A stretch of 64,000 nt of DNA, taken from assembly GCF_013283645.1 (NCBI RefSeq), contig NZ_JABEKV010000001.1, positions 446,699 through 510,698 of the forward strand. Reading direction: 5' to 3'. Shown piece by piece: positions 26,477 through 36,725 of this stretch. A program made the translations under genes and the position numbers. The stretch comes from Sinorhizobium psoraleae. GTDB taxonomy: Bacteria; Pseudomonadota; Alphaproteobacteria; Rhizobiales; Rhizobiaceae. The notes beneath the pieces are model-generated. The model ran no database searches. It was not told where the DNA came from and saw only the letters and a program-made list of their open reading frames with translations. Positions within the stretch are counted from its first letter, which is position 1, and each line of letters begins with the position of its first letter.

Positions 26477-28462
26477 TTAGAGCCCGAAGGGGAACGTCTC
26501 CGGCACGCCCGGGCTTACATGCTCCGGCATCAAAGGTGCTACCGGCGTCGTCCGGTCGAACCAGACAAACGCATCGAATTGCTGCGGCAGAGATGCATGG
26601 GCGTAGTGGCTCATGCGTTCGGTCTCGGGTCTGTAGATGACACCGATGAATCGCTCGAGCTTCGGCTCGTTCAGACGCTGGCGCAAAGCGTCGTCGCGTG
26701 AAAAATCGAGCAGGAAGCGATCAACCCGCGAGTCGTGAAAAAGCCGTTCGTAGCTGCCGGGGAGGGAAGGCTGGATCTCCTTCGTCTCCATTTCGCCGTC
26801 CCAGTCGCTTGCCGCGGCCACTTTGCCGCCGTGTGTTCCGAAACCGATCAAGGCGGCCTGCTCCGCAAAGCGTTCGCGGCAAAGCTGGCCGATGTTCAAC
26901 TCGTCGCGAGCCGCCCCCATCTCCGTGTGGCGGGCATCGCCTATGTGTGAATTGTGTGCCCAGACGACGGCCCTCGAAGCGGGCCCCTGGGACTCGAGCA
27001 GGTGTTCGAGCGTTTCGAACATGTGGCTGTCGCGCAAATTCCACGATTCGGCGCTCCCGTAATACATGATCCGGTAGTATCGCTCGGCGGAGGCAACTAA
27101 CCGGGCGTTCTGTGCGGCGTCGAAAAGCTGCTCCCCGTCACTGTCGGTGGCGTGCAGGCGTCGCTGCAGCAGTTCACGGCATTGACGCACCACGGCCTCC
27201 TCGCACTTGTGGTAGCTGGCGGTGAGCACCGCCCGACCGTAGGTGGAAGGATCGTTTTGCCAGGGGGTTAGGCACCCGTAGCGTTCGCGTGCGATTGTCG
27301 CGGCGGCCGGATCGACCTTGTCGAGATAATCCAGGACGGCGGCAATGGATTCGCGCATGTTGTAGATGTCGAGCCCATAGAACCCGGCCTGGTTCTCCCC
27401 GGCAACGTCCTGGTTGTGTTCGCGCATCCAGTCGACGAATGCCATGACCTCGCGATTTCTCCACATCCATGTGGGAAAGCGCAGGAACGGCGCTTTCATC
27501 CCTCTCTTGGGTGCGCGATGCCGGACATACCGGTCGACGGCTGCCGCATCCGGCCAGTCGGCCTCCGCGGCGACGATTGTAAAGCCGTGCTCCTCGATCA
27601 GCCGGCGGGTGATCGCGGCGCGAGCGCGATAGAATTCCGAGGTCCCGTGACTTGCTTCCCCGAGCAATACCACCCGGCGATCGCTAAAACGGTCAAAGAG
27701 GCGCCCGAATGCCGGATCGTCGATATCCGGTAGTGGTTCGGCCGCGTCGGCCACCATCTCGGAGAGCGTCCGCGCAGGCGGGCGGCGGGTCGATCGGGCA
27801 GGCTGCGACGGTTCTTCTTTCCGGGCATGCTCGCCGATCAGCGGCACAAAGCGCACCCCGCCAAGGTCGTGCTCTTCGAAGGTGGTGGCGTTGACGCGTG
27901 TCACCTTGAGCAAGCGCTGCTCACCGGCCGGTCCGATGGGTATGACCATGTGACCGCCAAGGTCGAGCTGTTCCTTCAGCGCTTGGGGCACCCCGGGCCC
28001 GCCGGCCGCCACGAGAATGGCATCGAAGGGGCCGGCTTCCGGCCAGCCCTTCGTTCCATCGCCGATGCGAATATCGAGGTTGTCGTAGCCGAGCTTGGCA
28101 AATCGCTTTCTGGCCTCGTTTGCGAGCGTCGCATGACGTTCGATCGTGTAGACATGGGCGGCGATCCTGCTCAGAACAGCGGCTGCGTAACCAGAGCCAG
28201 TTCCGATTTCGAGCACCGTATCGCCGGGTTCGATCTCGGCCTGCGCGATCATCAACGCGACGATGTAGGGCTGCGAAATCGTCTGTCCTTCGCCGATCGA
28301 GAGCGCAGTATCTTCATAGGCGAACTCCTCAAAGCCTGGATCGACGAATGCCTCGCGAGGAACAGCTCGCATGGCTTCGACGACGCGGGGATCATCGATC
28401 CCGCGGCGGACGATATGAAGGTCCACCATCCGGTCGCGAGCACGGGAAAGATCGATCTTCAT
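26477..28462 (-). CDS. Protein-L-isoaspartate O-methyltransferase fused to an erythromycin-esterase-like domain
   Basis: A 661-residue two-domain protein. The N-terminal 210 residues are an isoaspartyl methyltransferase (repair of damaged aspartyl residues with SAM): ISQPYIVALM, motif I LEIGTGSGYAAAVL and DGTKGWPEAGPFDAILV. A disordered linker (about residues 215-245) leads to an erythromycin-esterase family domain with LLGEASHGTSEFY, EADWPDAAAVDRYVR, VWAHNSHIGDA and GFGTHGGKVAA, which carry the family's catalytic His/Glu residues. ATG 28462 follows AAGGGA. It shares a palindromic stress promoter with the divergent catalase gene. The fusion suggests a repair enzyme rather than antibiotic resistance. 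Confidence 0.9.
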   Translation of the reverse strand: MKIDLSRARDRMVDLHIVRRGIDDPRVVEAMRAVPREAFVDPGFEEFAYEDTALSIGEGQTISQPYIVALMIAQAEIEPGDTVLEIGTGSGYAAAVLSRIAAHVYTIERHATLANEARKRFAKLGYDNLDIRIGDGTKGWPEAGPFDAILVAAGGPGVPQALKEQLDLGGHMVIPIGPAGEQRLLKVTRVNATTFEEHDLGGVRFVPLIGEHARKEEPSQPARSTRRPPARTLSEMVADAAEPLPDIDDPAFGRLFDRFSDRRVVLLGEASHGTSEFYRARAAITRRLIEEHGFTIVAAEADWPDAAAVDRYVRHRAPKRGMKAPFLRFPTWMWRNREVMAFVDWMREHNQDVAGENQAGFYGLDIYNMRESIAAVLDYLDKVDPAAATIARERYGCLTPWQNDPSTYGRAVLTASYHKCEEAVVRQCRELLQRRLHATDSDGEQLFDAAQNARLVASAERYYRIMYYGSAESWNLRDSHMFETLEHLLESQGPASRAVVWAHNSHIGDARHTEMGAARDELNIGQLCRERFAEQAALIGFGTHGGKVAAASDWDGEMETKEIQPSLPGSYERLFHDSRVDRFLLDFSRDDALRQRLNEPKLERFIGVIYRPETERMSHYAHASLPQQFDAFVWFDRTTPVAPLMPEHVSPGVPETFPFGL

Positions 28463-28550
28463 GAGAGATTCCCTTGCATTATTGATGATCAACAGGCACC
28501 CGCCGGAGCTGTCTCACAGTCGCGTGCGAGCTGGTTTTCGTGGTTCAGTC

Positions 28551-28577
28551 GGAACCAGTGAAGGGCGCGAATGTTCC
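28551..28577. promoter_or_regulatory. Palindromic EcfG/RpoE2 site between the isoaspartyl methyltransferase fusion and catalase
   Basis: GGAAC (28551-28555), 17 bases, GTTCC (28573-28577). It reads GGAAC-N18-TT on both strands and can fire towards 28462 and towards katE. Apart from this and the nearer katE site, the 391-base gap 28463-28853 holds nothing I can support. Confidence 0.65.
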
Positions 28578-28788
28578 GCGCGTGACCATTCCGAATGGAG
28601 CGCTGCGTGAGCCCCATTTTGGGCCGGCATTCGCCGGAGGTCGTCAAGTCCCAGCAGTCGCGGCGTCCGCGGCAATGTTCTTGGCTCCATCTGCGGCTCG
28701 GCAGGCTCGATGGAACCCCAGCGAAGGGTCGGCTGCTTCCGTCAACCGCAAAGCCGGGCCGCAGTTTTGCCCTCCGCGATCTTTCTTG

Positions 28789-28814
28789 GGAACCAAGCAT
28801 CCCACGCATTGGTT
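28789..28814 (+). promoter_or_regulatory. Proximal candidate EcfG/RpoE2 promoter of catalase
   Basis: GGAAC (28789-28793), 19 bases, TT (28813-28814), 40 bp before the catalase ATG. The HPII-type catalase KatC of Sinorhizobium meliloti is a known RpoE2 target, which supports the reading. Confidence 0.68.
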
Positions 28815-28853
28815 TGTGATGCATTCCCGTGTCCCGATCGACGGAGAATTCCC

Positions 28854-30971
<2,118 letters not shown>

Positions 30972-31047
30972 CGGCGTGCCAAGCGAGGGTAACCGCGACG
31001 TCTCGACCGGTGATCACTCTCGAACAGCAACAGCAATGGAGAAAGAG

Positions 31048-31323
31048 ATGGAGGAAACACAAGCGATTTCCCGGCCTCAACAGTCGTCCGACTATCCGGG
31101 GCGCCAGACGGACTGCGTCGCCGCGCTGAGACCAGCCGTTTCGGACCTGGCTACGACGTCTCAGGACAGCATCGTCGCAGCGATCGGCGGAGAGATGACG
31201 GACGAGTTGCTCGCGCTCGCCCACAGGGCCGAAGAGGCGGGCTGGACCTTCGAGGAGGCATCGGCGGCGATCGAAACGCTCGCTCGTGAATATGAGGGCG
31301 CCAAGGGCACCATCTTCGACTGA
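31048..31323 (+). CDS. Small hypothetical protein downstream of catalase
   Basis: A 91-residue acidic soluble protein. Its second half is helical: EMTDELLALAHRAEEAG followed by WTFEEASAAIETLAREYEGA. ATG 31048 is preceded at ideal distance by GGAGAAAG; ATG 31036 is four codons earlier without a ribosome site. It lies 76 bp after katE on the same strand and no own promoter is visible, so it is probably co-transcribed with catalase. Function unknown. Confidence 0.65.
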   Translation: MEETQAISRPQQSSDYPGRQTDCVAALRPAVSDLATTSQDSIVAAIGGEMTDELLALAHRAEEAGWTFEEASAAIETLAREYEGAKGTIFD

Positions 31324-31407
31324 GATGGCCCGGTTCGCGCCGATTCGAGTTGCCGCATGCCCTTCAGCCGATTTCGGCTCGAGGAATGATGAGTCGGCGA
31401 TTGCGGC

Positions 31408-31432
31408 GGAACCTGCCTCGACAGGGCTGGTT
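31408..31432 (+). promoter_or_regulatory. Candidate EcfG/RpoE2 promoter opening the glycoconjugate locus
   Basis: GGAAC (31408-31412), 18 bases, TT (31431-31432), 25 bp before the TTG start of the pyruvyl transferase gene. No other promoter-like element is evident in 31324-31456. Confidence 0.7.
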
Positions 31433-31456
31433 AGATGGGCCGAGAGGTAAAGGCCA

Positions 31457-32521
31457 TTGGCGAAGCTTGGTGTCCTGACGTTTCATCGCTGCATCAATTA
31501 CGGGTCGTTCTGGCAGGCACGCTGTCTGGTCCTTGGTCTTCGTTCGCTCGGCGCTAAACCTGTCGTTCTCGACCATCGTTCCGACCGTGTCAGCCGCGCC
31601 GAGTGGCGCTGCGCGCTGCAGCCGCTGCTGCCCGCGAGGACCGCACGGTCGGACATCTCGCTTTACGCCTCGAAAATCAGGAAATTCCAGAACGCTTTCG
31701 CATCATTTCCGCTCAGCGCGGCGTTTGCGCTTGACGAGCCGCTCGCCCCCGAAGATTGCGACCTCGTCGTCGTTGGCAGCGACGAAGTCTGGAATTTTCG
31801 ACATCCCTGGTACGGCGGGGTCCCCCTCTTCTATGGAGAGGGCCTCTCGGCAAAGAGGATCGTTTCCTACGCGGCGACCTTTGGAAGTCATCCCGCCGCG
31901 AACGGACTTGAGAGCTATTGGGCGGATAAGCTCCGGCAGTTTCATGCTATTTCCGTGCGCGACGAAAATTCAAGGACGATCATCGAGAGGGCGCTTGGAC
32001 GCGAGGCGGCGCTTGTCCTTGATCCGTGCCTGCAATTTCCTGAAACGATCGCGCCCTGCCGCAACCTCGTTATCCCGCGCCCCTACGTTGCCGTCTACGG
32101 GCACTCGTTTCCGTCCTGGTTTCAGCAGGAGGTTCGCCGCTGGACGGCATCCCGCTCGCTTCCTCTCATCAGCATAGGTTACCGCAACGATTGGGCGGAC
32201 GAGCAGTGGCTCGACGGCGGACCCTACGATTTCGCCGGCTTCATTGCCGGTGCCGAAGCTGTGGCCACGAATTTCTTTCACGGCTGCGTATTCGCGCTTC
32301 TCAATGGCAAGCCTTTCGCCTGCGTCCTGTCCGACTACCGTTCCAACAAGGTCCGCGACCTCACGCGCATGGTCGGTGCGCAACGCCACGTGGTGTCGCA
32401 GAAGACGCCTCCGGCGGACTATGAAAGCATTCTCGGCGTGGCGCCGAGTCCGGCCATCGAGAACCGGCTCGAGCAGCTCCGCCTGCAATCGCGGAGCTAT
32501 TTGACCAATGTCCTCGACTGA
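31457..32521 (+). CDS. Polysaccharide pyruvyl transferase family protein
   Basis: A 354-residue member of the family that adds ketal-linked pyruvate from phosphoenolpyruvate to sugars. Family features are VVVGSDEVWNFRHPWY near residue 100, YAATFGSH, the SVRDENS turn and the C-terminal TNFFHGCVFALLNGKP, which contains the conserved histidine. It starts with TTG after GAGAGGTAAAGG and overlaps the next gene by 14 bases. A pyruvyl transferase paired with an FrhB-like protein is a recurring arrangement in surface-glycan loci. The acceptor is unknown. Confidence 0.88.
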   Translation: MAKLGVLTFHRCINYGSFWQARCLVLGLRSLGAKPVVLDHRSDRVSRAEWRCALQPLLPARTARSDISLYASKIRKFQNAFASFPLSAAFALDEPLAPEDCDLVVVGSDEVWNFRHPWYGGVPLFYGEGLSAKRIVSYAATFGSHPAANGLESYWADKLRQFHAISVRDENSRTIIERALGREAALVLDPCLQFPETIAPCRNLVIPRPYVAVYGHSFPSWFQQEVRRWTASRSLPLISIGYRNDWADEQWLDGGPYDFAGFIAGAEAVATNFFHGCVFALLNGKPFACVLSDYRSNKVRDLTRMVGAQRHVVSQKTPPADYESILGVAPSPAIENRLEQLRLQSRSYLTNVLD

Positions 32522-33947
32522 AGATCGGGCGCCACCGGATGGCTCCTCCCTTGCGCCGAGACAGATGGACGCTTCGGGTCTGTGCATCGGCTGCGGCGTA
32601 TGTATGGCGCAGTCCAACGGGAATGCCGCCGGGATGCGGCTGGATCGTTATGGCCAGTTCAAACCGGCGGCATCCCGTCCCCCGCCGCGCTTCGCTGAGC
32701 TGTGTCCGTTCTCGCCTGACGCCAGGAATGAAGACGACATTGCCCGCGGGCGGTTTGCGTCGGCAAGATACTTCGATTCGCGCATCGGGCGCTTCGAGGC
32801 CGCCTATGTGGGACATGTCCGTGAGCACAGCTTTCGTACCGACGGCAGTTCCGGTGGCATGGCCAACTGGACGGCGGTGGAGCTTCTGGAAAAGAACCTG
32901 GTCGACGGTGTTGCTCACGTGGTTCCTCGACGCGGGACCCTGGGACCTCTGTTCCATTATCGTATATCGCGGACCGTGGAGGACATACGCGCGGGCGCCA
33001 AGTCACGCTATTATCCGGTGGAACTGTCCGGGATCATCGAAGAAATAAGACGCTGTCCGGGCCGCTACGCAGTCGTCGGTATCCCCTGCTTCATCAAGGC
33101 CCTGCATCTCCTCTGCCTGCAGGATCCGGTGCTGCGCGAACGCCTTGCCTTTACGCTAGGGCTCTTCTGCGGACATATGAAAAGCGCGCGTTTCGTCGAG
33201 AGCATCGCCTGGCAGATGGGCGAGAGAATCGAAGCTGTCGCGGGGGTGGATTTCCGACTGAAGGATGCCCGCAGGCCAGCGAACTGGTACACCGCCCACC
33301 TCGTTCTGAAGGACGGAAGCACAAGGAGCAAGGACTGGTGGCATCTGGCGGACGGCGACTGGGGGGCCGGCTTCTTCCAGAACTCCGCGTGCAATTTCTG
33401 CGACGATGTCGTCGCCGAAACCGCAGACATTTCCTTTGGCGACGCCTGGGTGGAACCCTATGCATCCGACGGGCGCGGCACGAATGTCGTTGTCGTGCGC
33501 TCCACTCTGCTTCAACGGCTCATCGACGGCGCAGTCGATGAAGGGCGGCTCGAGCTGCAGGAGGTCGACAGCGCATTTGTGGTGCAAACGCAGGCTGCCG
33601 GGTTCAGGCAGAGACGCGAAGGCCTCGCCTTTCGGCTGAACCGGCGGCGGCACGGTGTCATGCCGAAAAAGCGCGTCGCGCCGCAACGGGGCGGCCTGAG
33701 GGTGCGGCGGATGATCGTCTACTGGCTGCGCAGCTCGATCAGCGCACAAAGCCACCGGATGTTTTGGCTCGCGAGGATATCGCGTCTGCCGACGGTCTAT
33801 ATCCGCTGGGCCTCGACGATGCTTACCCTTTATCAGGGCGTGACCTATTCGCGGGGCTGGATCGGCAGGCTCATCGACCACATTTGCCGCGAAGAGCAGA
33901 CAGGCGATCGAGGCAGATCATCTAGCGACGACGAACCGGGGGCATAG
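32508..33947 (+). CDS. Coenzyme F420 hydrogenase/dehydrogenase beta-subunit (FrhB) family protein
   Basis: A 479-residue protein with an N-terminal ferredoxin-like cluster motif CIGCGVC (about residues 26-32), the FrhB phrases DGSSGGMANWTAVELLE and GIPCFIKALHLLC, and a further CNFCDDVVAETADISFGDAW. It probably binds flavin and iron-sulfur clusters. Homologues sit next to pyruvyl transferases in glycan loci, where a redox step on the sugar or carrier is suspected; F420 use is unlikely in this organism. Its last 103 bases overlap the convergent glycosidase gene. Confidence 0.85.
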   Translation: MSSTEDRAPPDGSSLAPRQMDASGLCIGCGVCMAQSNGNAAGMRLDRYGQFKPAASRPPPRFAELCPFSPDARNEDDIARGRFASARYFDSRIGRFEAAYVGHVREHSFRTDGSSGGMANWTAVELLEKNLVDGVAHVVPRRGTLGPLFHYRISRTVEDIRAGAKSRYYPVELSGIIEEIRRCPGRYAVVGIPCFIKALHLLCLQDPVLRERLAFTLGLFCGHMKSARFVESIAWQMGERIEAVAGVDFRLKDARRPANWYTAHLVLKDGSTRSKDWWHLADGDWGAGFFQNSACNFCDDVVAETADISFGDAWVEPYASDGRGTNVVVVRSTLLQRLIDGAVDEGRLELQEVDSAFVVQTQAAGFRQRREGLAFRLNRRRHGVMPKKRVAPQRGGLRVRRMIVYWLRSSISAQSHRMFWLARISRLPTVYIRWASTMLTLYQGVTYSRGWIGRLIDHICREEQTGDRGRSSSDDEPGA

Positions 33948-34822
33948 CGCGCGGTCATCTCCGCGCAGAAATCGGCAAATTCCTCCGGTACGATCGGCGC
34001 GCTCGTGTGATGCGGCGCCAGGCCCCTGTGTTCCGGTGTGAAACAGAAAGTGACCGTGACATCGAACTCTTCGAGCGCCCCCATCTGTCTATCGAACCAG
34101 GCAAGCGCGTTTGGCCGGAAACGGTCGGCCCAGGACAGGCCGGTGCGCAGGTGGGTGACGCCGAGGCGCTTCATCCATGAAACGGCCTCGTCAAGACGGG
34201 GGTCCTCGAAATGGAACCATTGCACGAGGCCGATCTCCGGGGTGTGCCGGGCAAACTCCTCGAGCGCCAGCTTGGGCGAACCGTCCTCACGCAAAAGACC
34301 CATGTAGAAATGCCGGTAGTAGGACGAGCCCTCCGCCTCCTTGTGCCGGGTCGTCGCGGGCCAGGCGCTCGGCAGGTCGTAGAGGCTGTACCACTGAATT
34401 CGCTCGACTCTGCCCTTGAGCAGTTCGGCCGTCTTCTTCAGCCCCCAAAGCTGCACTTCCTCGGCGCCGAAGGTCGAAACACCAACCTCACTGATCCATA
34501 TCGGCAGATCGGTCACGGCACGCAATTCCTCGACCTTCCGTGGCCATTCCTCGATTTGCCAAAGGTTCCAGTCGAGCGGAAAACCATGCGCCGCCACGGC
34601 ATCGATGTGGTCGAGGACGCCATAGGATTTCATCAGGCCTATGAACCCCGGATCGATCGGCGAAATTCCGCCAAGCACCCGCGTGAGCCCAGGGTTGACG
34701 TCCCGGATCGCATCCGCGGCCAGCTTTGCCATATGTGCAAAGCGGCTCCAGTCCGGATCGATCTCGGGATCCCAATGCGACTTGTTGTTCGGCTCGTTCC
34801 AGATCATGGCGGCTTCTATCAT
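33845..34822 (-). CDS. Glycoside hydrolase-like protein (clan GH-A, GH39-like)
   Basis: A 325-residue TIM-barrel-like protein. The acid/base glutamate is in IWNEPNNKSHWD near residue 10 and the nucleophile glutamate in PIWISEVGVS near residue 112, the clan GH-A spacing. Unusually, the sequence begins at the acid/base strand, so the first barrel strands are missing or moved; a later LVQWFHFEDPRLDEAVSWMKRLGVTHLRTGLSWADRF could supply them in permuted order. ATG 34822 follows CGGAGGTAAG. No signal peptide is present. It ends an operon behind ino1 and a phosphatase. Confidence 0.75.
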   Translation of the reverse strand: MIEAAMIWNEPNNKSHWDPEIDPDWSRFAHMAKLAADAIRDVNPGLTRVLGGISPIDPGFIGLMKSYGVLDHIDAVAAHGFPLDWNLWQIEEWPRKVEELRAVTDLPIWISEVGVSTFGAEEVQLWGLKKTAELLKGRVERIQWYSLYDLPSAWPATTRHKEAEGSSYYRHFYMGLLREDGSPKLALEEFARHTPEIGLVQWFHFEDPRLDEAVSWMKRLGVTHLRTGLSWADRFRPNALAWFDRQMGALEEFDVTVTFCFTPEHRGLAPHHTSAPIVPEEFADFCAEMTARYAPGSSSLDDLPRSPVCSSRQMWSMSLPIQPRE

Positions 34823-34895
34823 TCTTACCTCCGAACGCCCGGTGGCCAGGCTGTTTCCGTTTGAAGCATCGCGCGACGTCGGCGCTTCGCCGCGT

Positions 34896-35495
34896 TCACG
34901 TGAAGTCCGCGTTCACCATAAGGACCTTCGCGCCCCAATCGCCCGCCGTCACGGCGGAGACGGAGGCCGGCCCGACTTCCAGTCGGGACCAGGCGTCCAC
35001 CGATAGACCGAGGACATGGCAAATGAGCGCCCTGATGACATCGGCGTGGCTGACAAGGGCGATCTTCTTGTCGCGGTCGCGCGCTGCCAGCGCTTCGACG
35101 AACGCCATCACCCGGTGCTGTACGTCCAGCATCGTCTCGCCGCCCGGAGTGCGCACCAGACTGCGCCTGCAATTCCATTGCTGCCAAAGCGGGTCCGTGT
35201 TGAGGACCTCGAAGGTCTTGCCCGACCAGGAACCGAAGTCGACTTCGTCAAGGGCGTCCGCGATCTTCACCTCTGCAATCGCGGATGCGGCGGCGATTGC
35301 CGCTGCCGTCTCCTGCGTCCGTCTGCGCGGGCTGGCGTAGATCGCCGCGATGTCCTTACCGGCGAGGCGCGCTGCCAGACGCTTGGCTTGCGCGCGACCG
35401 GCGTCGCCGAGCGGGACGTCGCTTGTCCGACCGGCGAGAAAATTGCCGACCCTGTCGTGCGCGGCGTGCCGCACCAGCAAAAACGTAGTCGTCAC
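34896..35495 (-). CDS. Histidine phosphatase family protein
   Basis: A 199-residue phosphatase of the phosphoglycerate-mutase-like superfamily. The phosphohistidine motif is LLVRHAAHD (residues 6-14), with arginine in [12 protein letters not shown], glutamate in [11 protein letters not shown] and the second histidine in [14 protein letters not shown]. Its start overlaps the ino1 stop (four bases). That coupling suggests it dephosphorylates inositol-1-phosphate made by ino1 or a later phosphorylated intermediate; this is inference. Confidence 0.9.
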   Translation of the reverse strand: MTTTFLLVRHAAHDRVGNFLAGRTSDVPLGDAGRAQAKRLAARLAGKDIAAIYASPRRRTQETAAAIAAASAIAEVKIADALDEVDFGSWSGKTFEVLNTDPLWQQWNCRRSLVRTPGGETMLDVQHRVMAFVEALAARDRDKKIALVSHADVIRALICHVLGLSVDAWSRLEVGPASVSAVTAGDWGAKVLMVNADFT

Positions 35496-36595
35496 TCTGC
35501 TGCCCCCAGGAGTGCGTCTGCATCACCGGCAATGAACTCCTCCAGCCGCCTGCGCGCCTCGGCGTCGGTGAATTGCTGTGGCGGGGACTTCATGAAATAG
35601 CTCGACGGGGCAATCAGCGGACCACTGATGTCACGGTCGATCGCGAGCTTCGCGCAGCGAATCGCATCGATAACCACGCCGGCCGAATTGGGCGAGTCCC
35701 ATACCTCGAGCTTCAACTCGATATTGAGGGGGACGTTGCCGAACGTCGTGCCCTCGACGCGAATATAGGCGAACTTGCGGTCGGCCAGCCAAGGCACGTG
35801 GTCGCTGGGTCCGACATGGATGTCGCCGGCTGCAAGCGGAATGTCCATCTGGCTGACGACCGATTGCGTCTTCGAGAGCTTCTTGGATTCGAGCCGTTCC
35901 CGCTCCAGCATGTTGAGGAAGTCGGTATTGCCGCCAAAATTGAGCTGGTAGGTCCGGTCGATGCGCACGCCTCTGTCCCTAAAGAGATTGGCGAGCAGCC
36001 GGTGCACGATCGTGGCCCCGACCTGGCTTTTTATGTCGTCGCCGATCAGCGGCAGCCCGCGCTCGGCGAATTTTCGCTGCCACGACCGGTCGGAGGCGAT
36101 GAAGACAGGGATACAGTTGACGAAACCGCAGCCGGCGGCGAGCGCCTGCTCCGCATACCAGCGCGTCGCGATCTCCGAGCCGACCGGGAGATAGGAGATG
36201 AGAACGTCTGTTTCCGTCTGTCGCAAAACTTCCGCGACATCGGCTGCAGGCGCGTCGGATTCCTCGATTTCCTCCCGCAGGTAGCGCCCAATCCCGTCGA
36301 GTGTTCTGCCGCGTTGGACAACGACGCCGGTGGCAGCGACATCAGCGAAGCGAAAAGTGTTGTTCGGAGGGGCGTAGATGGCTTCCGCCACGTCACGTCC
36401 GACTTTCGCGGCGGCGACATCGAAGGCTGCAGAAACTTCGATATCGCGGACGTGATAGCCGCCGAGATTGACATGCATCAGTCCTGGAACGGGTTCATCT
36501 TCACTCGCACTGCGATAGAACGTCAGCCCCTGAACGAGGGAGGACGCGCAGTTCCCGATCCCGACCAGCCCGACCCGAATGGATTTCGATCGCAT
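35492..36595 (-). CDS. ino1: Inositol-3-phosphate synthase
   Basis: A 367-residue NAD-dependent enzyme that isomerises glucose-6-phosphate to myo-inositol phosphate. The Rossmann motif is [13 protein letters not shown] (about residues 11-23). Downstream hallmarks are [49 protein letters not shown] and KLSKTQSV, the conserved active-site lysine/asparagine region. The length matches the short prokaryotic form. A GGAAC-N18-TT promoter ends 40 bp upstream. It feeds inositol into the surrounding glycoconjugate locus. Confidence 0.95.
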   Translation of the reverse strand: MRSKSIRVGLVGIGNCASSLVQGLTFYRSASEDEPVPGLMHVNLGGYHVRDIEVSAAFDVAAAKVGRDVAEAIYAPPNNTFRFADVAATGVVVQRGRTLDGIGRYLREEIEESDAPAADVAEVLRQTETDVLISYLPVGSEIATRWYAEQALAAGCGFVNCIPVFIASDRSWQRKFAERGLPLIGDDIKSQVGATIVHRLLANLFRDRGVRIDRTYQLNFGGNTDFLNMLERERLESKKLSKTQSVVSQMDIPLAAGDIHVGPSDHVPWLADRKFAYIRVEGTTFGNVPLNIELKLEVWDSPNSAGVVIDAIRCAKLAIDRDISGPLIAPSSYFMKSPPQQFTDAEARRRLEEFIAGDADALLGAAE

Positions 36596-36634
36596 CTGTC
36601 CGCTACTCCTGCGCAGTATCTACAATGCTGGCCA

Positions 36635-36659
36635 AACCCGCGCACGGCGGAATGGTTCC
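36635..36659 (-). promoter_or_regulatory. Candidate EcfG/RpoE2 promoter of the ino1 operon
   Basis: On the minus strand GGAAC (36659-36655), 18 bases, TT (36636-36635), 40 bp before the ino1 start. No matching site faces the divergent gene at 36726. Confidence 0.7.
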
Positions 36660-36725
36660 TTCTCCCGTTTCTCGCGCATAGCGGATCGAATTCAGCCGAG
36701 GCGCGTTGAAGGCGAATGTGCAGCG

